The translations under genes were made by a program, and so were the position numbers. The notes beneath the pieces were generated by a model, which worked only from the letters and a program-made list of their open reading frames with translations, searched no databases and was not told the DNA's origin. DNA of 7,649 nucleotides. It comes from Acidobacteriota bacterium. Lineage in GTDB: Bacteria; Actinomycetota; Acidimicrobiia; Spongiisociales; UBA5794. Position 1 is the stretch's first letter. Every line of letters begins with the position of its first letter. Shown piece by piece: positions 1-5,300 of this stretch. The stretch lies in the NCBI GenBank assembly GCA_022574065.1, contig JACZST010000079.1, forward strand, positions 1 through 7,649, in the 5' to 3' direction.

Positions 1-1044
1 CAAGAGGCCCAAGAGACACAAGCGCAGCCGTTCGCATGGGGACGGCTCCTGTTGCGGATCGTGCTCCTGACCATCGGCGGGATCTCACTGTATCTGTTCC
101 TGCCGAGGCTCCTCGATGTCTTCGAACAGGCCCCACAGCTGGAGAACATCCAGTGGCGGTGGTTTTTGCTCATGGCGGCGTTGATGACCGGGGCGTTCGT
201 TGCTCTGTGGGAGCTGACCCGGATCGCCGTACCCGGGATCTCGTGGTTTGTCGCCTCGACTTCGCAGCTGACCTCGAACGCTGCGGTGAAGCTGACTCCG
301 GGCGGGATCGTCGCCGGCGGCGCGTTCTACTTCAGGATGCTGGCGGCGTCTGGCATCCCGATGACCCATGCCGCTGCCGCTTTGGCGTCGGTTGGTGTGT
401 TGTCCAATCTGGTGCTGTTCGCGCTTCCGGCGGTGGCGCTGATCATTGCGGCGATTTCGGCTCCGATTCCCCAGGGAATGCTGCCGGTGGCGATCGCCGG
501 CACCATTCTCTTCATCGTGATGTTCACCGCAACGGTGGCGTTGGTTCGCTTCGATCGACCGCTCCACATGTTGGGGAAGATGATTGAGTCGATGGTCAGC
601 TGGTCTGGGAAGCGGTTCAACCGGGAATGGTCGTTCACCGAAGCCGGGCTGGTGGAGAGCAGGGATCTTGTGGTGGCTGCCCTTGGCAAACGATGGCAGC
701 GGGCCCTGGCCGTCGCCACCCTGAACTGGTTGCTCGACTATGCCACGCTCGTCGTTGCGCTGTTTGCCATCGGGGCCAACCCGCGCCCGAGCCTGATCCT
801 GTTGGCGTTTGCGGGTGCGGCGGTGCTCGGCATGATCCCGATCACTCCTGGCGGGCTTGGTTTCGTCGAGGCCGGCCTTGTCGGCATGTTGACCATTTCC
901 GGGATCCCGGCTTCGGACGCGCTGCTGGCGACGCTCGCCTATCGGATGTTCCAGTTCTGGCTTCCGATCCCGGCCGGACTGGTCGCCTATATCGTGTTCC
1001 GAAACCGGTTTGGCAAGTTGTCGGAGCTACCCGAGCTGGCCTGA
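1..1044 (+). CDS. Lysylphosphatidylglycerol synthase TM-region / UPF0104 family membrane protein (5' partial)
   Basis: Polytopic inner-membrane protein of the flippase/synthase-like family that includes the membrane half of MprF and the YbhN/AglD group. The frame is open from base 1, so the true start is probably left of the window; a TTG at 52 is only the first possible internal start. Numbered from that TTG, hydrophobic segments lie around residues 3-18, 38-53, 107-134, 143-165, 218-240, 246-262, 268-284 and 303-316. The family signature is clear near the C-terminus: PITPGGLGFVE at 263-273 and YRMFQFWLP at 297-305, plus an earlier LTPGGIVAGG at 81-90. There is no soluble aminoacyl-transfer domain after the last helix, so it is not a complete MprF. 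Many members in actinobacteria act with glycosyltransferases or in lipid handling, but the substrate here is unknown. It ends in TGA and is followed by a 128-bp gap. Confidence 0.88.
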   Translation, partial: QEAQETQAQPFAWGRLLLRIVLLTIGGISLYLFLPRLLDVFEQAPQLENIQWRWFLLMAALMTGAFVALWELTRIAVPGISWFVASTSQLTSNAAVKLTPGGIVAGGAFYFRMLAASGIPMTHAAAALASVGVLSNLVLFALPAVALIIAAISAPIPQGMLPVAIAGTILFIVMFTATVALVRFDRPLHMLGKMIESMVSWSGKRFNREWSFTEAGLVESRDLVVAALGKRWQRALAVATLNWLLDYATLVVALFAIGANPRPSLILLAFAGAAVLGMIPITPGGLGFVEAGLVGMLTISGIPASDALLATLAYRMFQFWLPIPAGLVAYIVFRNRFGKLSELPELA

Positions 1045-1076
1045 GGCACCGTTTCTCCCTCGTTGCTCACCTGGGC

Positions 1077-1152
1077 GGGGGTAGTACCCCCAAAATAACG
1101 GAGAGGGGGGTTCTTCGCGGGAGTACCGCCGCAGGCGGGGAGGGGGCTCTCC
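1077..1152. repeat. G-rich intergenic stretch with palindromes
   Basis: The gap 1045-1172 between two plus-strand genes holds strong local symmetry. A perfect odd palindrome, GGGGGTA-G-TACCCCC, spans 1077-1091. A short hairpin CCGCC-GCA-GGCGG spans 1126-1138. An outer pair GGAGAG (1100-1105) and CTCTCC (1147-1152) can enclose the second hairpin. The stretch is rich in G runs and has no T tract after any stem, so an intrinsic terminator is not supported. It may be a dispersed extragenic repeat or a regulatory site for the gene starting at 1173. Only one copy is in the window, so its repeat status is inference. Confidence 0.45.
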
Positions 1153-1172
1153 TACATACGTACCATCACCAG

Positions 1173-1592
1173 ATGCGAATGACCGAGTCCGAGGCCTGGG
1201 AGCGCGTCGGAGCGGCGCGACACGCCGTTCTCGGAACGTTGCACCCCGATCGGGGTGTCGATCTGGTTCCTGTGGTTTTCGCCATCGAAGAAGACCACAC
1301 TCTCTTCATCCCCATCGACACGGTGAAGACGAAGTCGTCGACCCGGCTACAGCGGCTCGACAACCTTCGCAACGACCCGCGTTGCACTTTGCTCGTCGAG
1401 GCCTACGACGATGACTGGTCCCGGCTGTGGTGGGTGCGCATCAACGGGAAGGGTGCCGAGGCATCCGCCGCCGACGCGGAGCGCTTCGTTCCGTTGCTCG
1501 CCGACCGCTACCCGCAGTACGCCGATCCAGCATCGGTCGTTGGGGGGGTGGTGGTCCGACCCGTCGACGTCACCGGATGGGCGGCCGCATAG
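1173..1592 (+). CDS. PPOX-class probable F420-dependent protein (Rv0121c/TIGR03668-like)
   Basis: A 139-residue split-barrel flavin-fold protein resembling the Rv0121c-type PPOX group, which is thought to bind deazaflavin coenzyme F420 and reduce small substrates in the cytoplasm. Landmarks are the N-terminal helix followed by ARHAVLGTL (15-23), the strand VDLVPVVFAIEEDHTLFIPI (29-48), the cofactor-phosphate loop DTVKTKSSTRLQRLDNL (49-65), the core strands CTLLVEAYDDDWSRLWWVRI (71-90), and the late YPQY plus a hydrophobic final strand ending in VTGW (113-136). Length and motif order match the family. ATG at 1173 is used; ATG at 1179 is an equally possible start two codons on. No strong Shine-Dalgarno lies at ideal spacing. 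A run of seven G at about 1540-1546 lies in the final strand, but the frame continues normally after it. F420 use rather than FMN is inferred from the family. Confidence 0.85.
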   Translation: MRMTESEAWERVGAARHAVLGTLHPDRGVDLVPVVFAIEEDHTLFIPIDTVKTKSSTRLQRLDNLRNDPRCTLLVEAYDDDWSRLWWVRINGKGAEASAADAERFVPLLADRYPQYADPASVVGGVVVRPVDVTGWAAA

Positions 1593-1631
1593 TCGCCAGT
1601 CCTGCCCGAGCGCCTGGCTAACGTCAGCCGG

Positions 1632-2873
1632 ATGGCCGCTTACCGAGCGTACTGGGACCTCGTTCGCGACAACGCGGACTTTCGACGACTGTATCTGGCT
1701 CGGCTCATCTCGTTCGCCGGGGACTGGTTTCTGGTCATTCCGTTGCTCGGTCTGGTCTACGAGGCGTCCGGCTCGCCGCTGGCCGCCGCCGCGGTTCTCG
1801 CAGCCCAGGCGATTCCTGCGCTGGTGCTGGCTCCGGTGACGGGTGTCGTCGCCGATCGGTTCGACCGGAAGAAGATTCTCGTTCTCACGGACGTGGCTCG
1901 TGCCGCGCTGGTATTGAGCCTGCTCGCGGCCGACGCCATCGGCGGCATATGGTTCCCGCTGTTGATTATTGCGCTCGAGGGAGTGGGAGCCGCCTTCTTC
2001 TACCCGGCCTCGGGGGCTGCTCTGCCCAACGTCGTCGATGCCGACGAGCTGGCACCGGCGAACGTATTGATGTCGTCCGCCTGGGGGGCGATGCTGGCGC
2101 TGGGCGCAGGGTTTGGTGGCTTGTTCGCGGCGTTGGTGTCCCGGGAAGCCGCCTTTGTGGTGAACGCAGCGTCGTTCCTGGTGTCGGCGGTCCTGGTCGT
2201 TCGCATCGGGCGTCGACTCCAGGAGCCAGCGCGGTCTGCGGCGGTCCGATTCGTCGATTCGGTCAGGGATGCGCTCCGGTACGCGGTGGGGAACTCGCGG
2301 GTGACGGCGCTGCTGACCTCCAAGGCCGGTCATGCGCTGACGTCGGGCGGGGCCGTCGGCCTGTTTGCGGTTTTCTCGTTCACCGTGTTCGACGCCGGGG
2401 ACCTAGGCACCGGCTTGTTATTCGGCGCTCGAGGTCTGGGGAACCTGATCGGCCCGTTCCTGGCCTTTGGGATCGTCGGATCCTCGAATCGCAGAATCTA
2501 TGGTTCGATCGGGTATGCGATGGCCCTGTGGGGTGTTGCCTATCTGGTGGTAGGGGTGTCCCCGGGTCTGGTGTTGGCAGCGCTGGCGATCCTCATCGCT
2601 CACATGGGCGGGGGCACCCAGTTCACCTTCTCCAACTACGGCCTCCAGGAGCTGACTCCGGATCATATGAGGGGAAGGGTTTTCGCACTCGATTTCGGTC
2701 TGGACACGCTGGCCATTGCCGTGTCGGCGCTCGTTGTTGGCGCGCTTGCCGAGGTGGTGCCTGTCCGCATCCTGCTGCTCGGGCTTGGCGGGATCGCGAT
2801 CGTGTTTGGCCTGGGCTGGGCCAGGGTGACTCGACCGCTCTGGACCGAAATCGAACTCGGCTCAGAACGGTGA
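1632..2873 (+). CDS. MFS transporter (MFS_3 / EntS-like efflux type)
   Basis: A 413-residue major facilitator superfamily permease, the normal length for a 12-helix transporter. The N-terminal amphipathic stretch YWDLVRDNADFRRLYLARLIS leads into helix 1. The loop-2/3 motif A appears as GVVADRFDRKK at 71-81. The loop after helix 4 carries LPNVVDADELAPANVLMSSAWGA-type sequence, and the C-terminal half has the family's LTPDHMRGRVFAL element before helix 10. These are typical of the exporters related to enterobactin exporter EntS and macrolide efflux MefA, which use the proton gradient. Nothing in the sequence identifies the substrate. ATG 1632 lies 39 bp after the PPOX gene on the same strand, so the two may be cotranscribed; the ribosome-binding site is weak. 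Confidence 0.9.
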   Translation: MAAYRAYWDLVRDNADFRRLYLARLISFAGDWFLVIPLLGLVYEASGSPLAAAAVLAAQAIPALVLAPVTGVVADRFDRKKILVLTDVARAALVLSLLAADAIGGIWFPLLIIALEGVGAAFFYPASGAALPNVVDADELAPANVLMSSAWGAMLALGAGFGGLFAALVSREAAFVVNAASFLVSAVLVVRIGRRLQEPARSAAVRFVDSVRDALRYAVGNSRVTALLTSKAGHALTSGGAVGLFAVFSFTVFDAGDLGTGLLFGARGLGNLIGPFLAFGIVGSSNRRIYGSIGYAMALWGVAYLVVGVSPGLVLAALAILIAHMGGGTQFTFSNYGLQELTPDHMRGRVFALDFGLDTLAIAVSALVVGALAEVVPVRILLLGLGGIAIVFGLGWARVTRPLWTEIELGSER

Positions 2874-2922
2874 ACCTCCATGCATAGAGTGGGCGATAAC
2901 GGGATTCGCGGAGACGGCGGAC

Positions 2923-3393
2923 ATGACACAGACTGACTTTGAGCTACCGCAGCGCAAGGGTGAGGCTCCCCAGGTCAACCCTGGCATGCCGCACCTACAG
3001 CTATCGGACAATGCCGGCGAAGACGTGTATCGGCAGATGGCTGAGTGGCTGTTCGGCCTCGACCATATTGAAGAGGGGAGAAGCCGGGTATCGATACCCA
3101 CTTCGCGTGCCGCCTGGGTGAAAGATGAGTATGGACCGATCAATCCCATCGCCCAGCGTGAGTTCACCCACATCCATACCGAGCCAGGGCCGGGAAGCCA
3201 GCATCTGGCGCTCACCGCGCCCGATGCCGAAGAGGTCCTGGGCAAGGGCTGGGGAGAGCCACACCCCACCAACCCGTATATCCCTGAATTCGAGCTGCTG
3301 ATGATCTACGCACCACGCACCGACGACGAGCTCGAAGCGGTCAAGGCCATCATCACCCGCGCCTACGAGTGGACGCTGAACACCGCTTCCTAA
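2923..3393 (+). CDS. Luciferase-domain (DUF5519-like) protein
   Basis: A 156-residue soluble protein without signal peptide or membrane helix. It resembles the small actinobacterial proteins annotated as 'luciferase domain' or 'phospholipase' (DUF5519-like). Recognisable blocks are a central REFTHIHTEPGPGSQHLAL (79-97) with histidines at 83, 85 and 94, then GWGEPHP (109-115), then MIYAPRTDDELE (127-138) before a C-terminal helix. The name comes from a domain in fungal or bacterial luciferase-annotated proteins; no light-emitting activity or confirmed enzymatic reaction is implied, and the biochemical role is unknown. ATG 2923 is preceded by a GGCGG-like purine stretch about 3-4 nt away. A 49-bp gap separates it from the MFS gene. 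Its TAA stop shares two bases with the left end of the repeat-bounded unit that follows, but the C-terminus looks complete. Confidence 0.75.
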   Translation: MTQTDFELPQRKGEAPQVNPGMPHLQLSDNAGEDVYRQMAEWLFGLDHIEEGRSRVSIPTSRAAWVKDEYGPINPIAQREFTHIHTEPGPGSQHLALTAPDAEEVLGKGWGEPHPTNPYIPEFELLMIYAPRTDDELEAVKAIITRAYEWTLNTAS

Positions 3394-3395
3394 CA

Positions 3396-3448
3396 CCGTC
3401 GTACGTGTTTGGAGTCATGCTGAGCGCGTCTCTAAGCACGTGCGACGG
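3396..3448 (+). repeat. Hairpin repeat, copy 1
   Basis: Imperfect inverted repeat with 19-nt arms and a 15-nt loop. The left arm is 3396-3414 (core CGTCGTACGTGTTTGGAG, 3397-3414) and the right arm is 3430-3448 (core CTCTAAGCACGTGCGACG). Read as plus-strand RNA, every position pairs, with three G:U wobbles and no mismatch. It lies in the 57-bp gap between the converging luciferase-domain gene and the DUF1801 gene, beginning 2 bp after one stop codon and ending 2 bp before the other. No T tract follows in either direction, so it is not a classical intrinsic terminator. Copy 2 at 3954-4006 is in the same orientation and matches at 46 of 52 aligned positions. Confidence 0.85.
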
Positions 3449-3450
3449 CA

Positions 3451-3879
3451 TCATGGCTGGGACATCCGCTGGCTGGCTTTCTCGACGAGATCCAAGAGCA
3501 CTTCGAGGTTGATGTCGTTGAGTGACGGGAAGCTGATGCTGCTGGCCCCGATCTTCGCCTTGCCGAGGGTGTCGGCGTACTTTTCGACGAGGTACCCGTC
3601 TTCGTCGAAGGCATTGACATACACGCTGATGTAGTGCTTTTGCTGCGCCAAACCGACGATGAACCACTCAACGGTGTCGCCGGTCGATCGCTGATACGAG
3701 TAGTCGCCGTACCCGATGATCTTCTGGTCGCTTCCGCCCCAGAACGTGCCCTCCCACATCGTCTTGGCGTGGCCCGCCATGACCTTGGTGATCGCGGCGT
3801 CGAGCCGATCAATGTCGCTACGCACCTTCGCAGGCAATGACTCGATGAAGTCCTGTGGGTTGGTGGCTGTTTTCTCCAC
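3451..3879 (-). CDS. DUF1801 domain-containing protein
   Basis: A 142-residue soluble protein of the DUF1801 family (PF08818; YdhG-like fold, related to frataxin-like 'iron chaperone' annotations). Almost the whole chain is the domain: an N-terminal helical part (8-34), WEGTFWGGSDQKIIGYGDY at 42-60, EWFIVGLAQQKHYISVYVNA at 71-90, then the highly characteristic LGKAKIGASSISFPSLNDIN at 105-124 and a closing helix. Biochemical function is not established for the family. The start is GTG at 3879, chosen because GGAGGG lies 4 nt before it. The gene is alone on its strand between two copies of the hairpin repeat, 2 bp from copy 1, and is not coupled to the tad genes upstream of it (147-bp gap). That isolation suggests a passenger gene. 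Confidence 0.88.
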   Translation of the reverse strand: MEKTATNPQDFIESLPAKVRSDIDRLDAAITKVMAGHAKTMWEGTFWGGSDQKIIGYGDYSYQRSTGDTVEWFIVGLAQQKHYISVYVNAFDEDGYLVEKYADTLGKAKIGASSISFPSLNDINLEVLLDLVEKASQRMSQP

Positions 3880-3883
3880 GATG

Positions 3884-3889
3884 CCCTCC
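3884..3889 (-). promoter_or_regulatory. Ribosome-binding site of the DUF1801 gene
   Basis: GGAGGG on the minus strand, 4 nt before the GTG at 3879. It decides the start, since no ATG is available in frame at that point. Confidence 0.65.
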
Positions 3890-3953
3890 GCTGGAGAATC
3901 GTAACTGCGGCTTTGGAGGCGTGATCCGATGCCGCCGCCGGGCGCGTTCGCCG

Positions 3954-4006
3954 TCGTCGTACGTGCTTGGGGTCACGCTGACTGTGTCTCTAAGCACGTG
4001 CGACGG
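3954..4006 (+). repeat. Hairpin repeat, copy 2
   Basis: Second copy in the same orientation as 3396-3448. Left arm 3955-3972 (CGTCGTACGTGCTTGGGG), 15-nt loop 3973-3987, right arm 3988-4005 identical to copy 1, plus a T:G pair at 3954/4006. Six of 52 positions differ from copy 1: two in the left arm and four in the loop. The outermost pair also changes, from C:G in copy 1 to T:G. It lies in the gap between the stop of the TadG-like gene (4027) and the start of the DUF1801 gene (3879). In minus-strand transcripts it sits after the last tad gene, but no T tract follows. Confidence 0.85.
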
Positions 4007-4026
4007 TGTTGCGCCCGGACACCGAG

Positions 4027-4422
4027 CTAACCGCGACCGGGCACGGCACACGCCTCGACGGTGACCTCGGTGGGGGCGACGCCAATCGCCCCCAAAATCC
4101 TCGGTTGGTAGTGGTCGGTCACGGTCAGGCATACGCCGCCTGAATCGGCGCCGGCCACCGCAGAGCGCCCCGACCTCGGCCGAGCCGCCAGCGCGGCGCG
4201 CACCGCGGTGGCTTCGGCTCTGCCTGGATCGAGCACCGGCGCTTCGCTGTAGGCGCCCACCGCCAGCTCCGCCGCCCCCGCCTCGGCACCGACATCTGCA
4301 GCGAACGCCACCTCGCGATACGTGGCCGCAAGGAGGGCAGCGTCCATTGCGAGGCCGGTGACAACAAGACCAACAAAGATCAGCGCGGCCATGAACGGGA
4401 GCATGGATCCCCGCTCGTTCAT
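4027..4422 (-). CDS. TadG-like pilus assembly protein
   Basis: A 131-residue protein with one N-terminal membrane helix (about 8-30) preceded by the short charged leader MNERG and followed by a helical tail rich in Ala and Glu. The pattern RGS-hydrophobic helix-AMDAALLAATYREVAFAADVGAEAGA matches the N-terminal Tad/TadG-like domain (PF13400), where the region after the helix reads as a coiled AADxxAxAGA segment. TadG-like proteins are minor pilin or envelope components of Flp pili. It is much shorter than classical TadG, which carries a von Willebrand-like C-terminal region; here only about 100 residues follow the helix, with two Cys at 97 and 123. ATG 4422 overlaps the preceding stop by 4 bp (ATGA), which fixes the start. 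It is the last gene of the operon. Confidence 0.75.
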   Translation of the reverse strand: MNERGSMLPFMAALIFVGLVVTGLAMDAALLAATYREVAFAADVGAEAGAAELAVGAYSEAPVLDPGRAEATAVRAALAARPRSGRSAVAGADSGGVCLTVTDHYQPRILGAIGVAPTEVTVEACAVPGRG

Positions 4423-4778
4423 GGCACGCTCCGGTACTGGCTGACGGGGACGAGGGCGCGTCCGGTGACGACGCGAAGGAGTGGCGTCCCTTCCGGACCG
4501 ATCAGGCTCACGTCGACCTCCACGATCACGGCTATCCCGTCTGAGGTGGTTGCGGCATGAACCCGCGCATCGGGAGCCATCGATTGTGCGATCTGCTCGG
4601 CATCGGCTGCATCGCCGTGGCGGGCGGCCCAAGTCGCCGCATACCGCGCTGTTTCTTCAGCGGTTGTCGCGGCTGAGCTAATTCGGCCGATCGTCACCAG
4701 CGCCTGACCGACGAGCAGCACCACGGCGAAGCCGATGATCAGCGTCCCTAAGAGCGCGGTACCTCGCTCACGGGTCAT
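4419..4778 (-). CDS. Small TadE/pseudopilin-like protein, second of the cluster
   Basis: A 119-residue protein with an N-terminal MTRERG leader, one membrane helix (about 8-31), a short helical linker with AEETARYAATWAA-type sequence, and a beta-rich C-terminus ending VPVSQYRSVP. Its position between a TadE-like and a TadG-like gene and the RG-then-hydrophobic layout mark it as a minor pseudopilin of the Flp system. The residue five places after the likely RG cleavage point is Gly rather than the usual Glu (TALLG), so processing by the prepilin peptidase is uncertain. Both ends are coupled by 4-bp ATGA overlaps: its ATG (4778) with the TadE stop, and its TGA with the TadG-like ATG. That supports this start over the upstream in-frame GTG at 4853. 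Confidence 0.68.
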   Translation of the reverse strand: MTRERGTALLGTLIIGFAVVLLVGQALVTIGRISSAATTAEETARYAATWAARHGDAADAEQIAQSMAPDARVHAATTSDGIAVIVEVDVSLIGPEGTPLLRVVTGRALVPVSQYRSVP

Positions 4779-5173
4779 GGTGGGACCACCACGAGCGTCT
4801 GCGATTGGACTCGGATCACGACCGGTACGAGATCGGGTCCGGGCGGTGCCCACTCGATGGCGGCGCGGACATTGATGGTCCCGCTGACCGATTCCACCGA
4901 TGCGGCCACCTTGTGCGCGCCAGGCACCACCGATTCCAGCTCCTCCGTCAGCCGCTCCTGCACCACGAGCAGATTCGCAGTAGGGCGCGCTGCCCTTCTG
5001 GCGGCGGCATCGACCGCCGACTGGGAGACCTCCCTGGCTACGAGAACGAACGCCAACTGAACGACGATGACGAGGATCAGGAACACCACCGCCATCGCCG
5101 CCAGCGACTCGATAAGCACCGATCCTTCTTCTACGAAAAGAAGCCCGTCATCTCTGCGACGATGCTCGACCAC
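4775..5173 (-). CDS. TadE-like pseudopilin
   Basis: A 132-residue minor pilin of the Tad/Flp pilus. After a charged leader MVEHRRRDDGLLFVEEG comes the cleavage-type sequence G|SVLIES with Glu at +5 (residue 22), then a long hydrophobic helix to about residue 46 and a polar helix REVSQSAVDAAARRAA, as in TadE proteins (PF07811). The rest is a small periplasmic or extracytoplasmic domain ending VVVPP. The start is uncertain: GTG 5173 is the nearest in-frame start giving a complete leader, but it lies inside the pilin gene (43-nt overlap) and has no Shine-Dalgarno, so translation would depend on coupling. The GTG inside SVLIES would remove the cleavage motif. The stop overlaps the next ATG by 4 bp. 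Confidence 0.72.
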   Translation of the reverse strand: MVEHRRRDDGLLFVEEGSVLIESLAAMAVVFLILVIVVQLAFVLVAREVSQSAVDAAARRAARPTANLLVVQERLTEELESVVPGAHKVAASVESVSGTINVRAAIEWAPPGPDLVPVVIRVQSQTLVVVPP

Positions 5174-5286
5174 ACGTCGGCAGCGGCACCGCGAACTTGG
5201 GGCAAGAGCATCGCCACGACCAGCACCGCGATGGTCGCCAAACCGAGCCATTCGACGGTGGTAGCGCCACGTTCGTTGCTCCACAT
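5131..5286 (-). CDS. Flp-like major pilin (51 aa)
   Basis: A tiny gene that a 60-residue cut-off would miss. The product starts MWSNERG, then ATTVEWLGLATIAVLVVAML, then a short tail ending in MTGFFS. It is a typical Flp/Fap prepilin: short charged leader, Gly at the cleavage point, Glu at +5 of the mature part, an aromatic at +6 (Trp where Flp pilins usually have Tyr), one hydrophobic helix and a short polar end. The mature pilin would be about 44 residues. Prepilin peptidase (TadV-like, not in this window) would cleave it and TadA would drive its assembly. ATG 5286 has an almost ideal Shine-Dalgarno, which suits a highly expressed structural subunit. It lies 14 bp after tadC and overlaps the start of the TadE-like gene. 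Confidence 0.83.
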   Translation of the reverse strand: MWSNERGATTVEWLGLATIAVLVVAMLLPQVRGAAADVWSSIVAEMTGFFS

Positions 5287-5288
5287 GG

Positions 5289-5299
5289 TCACCTCCTTT
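5289..5299 (-). promoter_or_regulatory. Strong Shine-Dalgarno of the Flp pilin gene
   Basis: AAAGGAGGTGA on the minus strand, ending 2 nt before the ATG at 5286. It is nearly full complement to the 16S 3' end and is by far the best ribosome-binding site in the operon, where most other genes rely on overlaps. It points to raised translation of the pilin over its neighbours. Confidence 0.8.
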
Positions 5300-5300
5300 C

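Larger units (their letters stand above)
3392..4010. mobile_element. Candidate small non-autonomous cassette carrying a DUF1801 gene
   Basis: The two hairpin copies bracket one gene. At the extreme outside of the pair, AACACCGTCG at 3392-3401 is the exact reverse complement of CGACGGTGTT at 4001-4010. Extended inward, 20 of 23 positions of the outer arms match as inverted repeats. The inner ends of the copies lack the AACAC/GTGTT tips. This gives a 619-bp unit with terminal inverted repeats and one passenger gene. No transposase is inside and no target-site duplication is visible (TTCCT on the left, GCGCC on the right), so mobility is inference. Two independently inserted REP/MITE-like elements are the main alternative. 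Confidence 0.4.

Noticed and set aside
627..1172. Long plus-strand frame running into the PPOX protein from 627
   Set aside because: The part before 1173 is Cys/Arg/Gly/Pro-rich and lies in another frame of the membrane-protein gene. PPOX homology begins at the ATG near 1173.
1535..1592. Frameshift at the G run in the PPOX gene
   Set aside because: The residues after the run, through VTGW near the end, fit the usual final strand of the family, so the frame appears correct.
1347..2333. Minus-strand frame of 328 residues opposite the PPOX and MFS genes
   Set aside because: Arg/Gln/His-rich composition typical of the antisense of a GC-rich gene, with no domain motif; the plus-strand products are clearly recognisable.
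3396..3448. Rho-independent terminator between the converging genes
   Set aside because: The stem is long and well placed, but there is no T tract after it in either direction, and an equal copy lies at 3954-4006. A repeat element explains it better, though it may still slow polymerase.
3392..4010. Integron cassette with attC sites around the DUF1801 gene
   Set aside because: The hairpin just after the stop codon looks like an attC layout, but the ends lack the GTTRRRY and RYYYAAC core boxes at both copies, the stem has no extrahelical bases of the expected kind, and no integrase is in the window.
4423..4632. N-terminal extension of the TadG-like protein to 4632
   Set aside because: The extra 70 residues are Arg/Pro-rich and overlap the middle of the preceding pseudopilin gene. 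The ATGA overlap at 4422 and the leader-plus-helix layout fix the start there.
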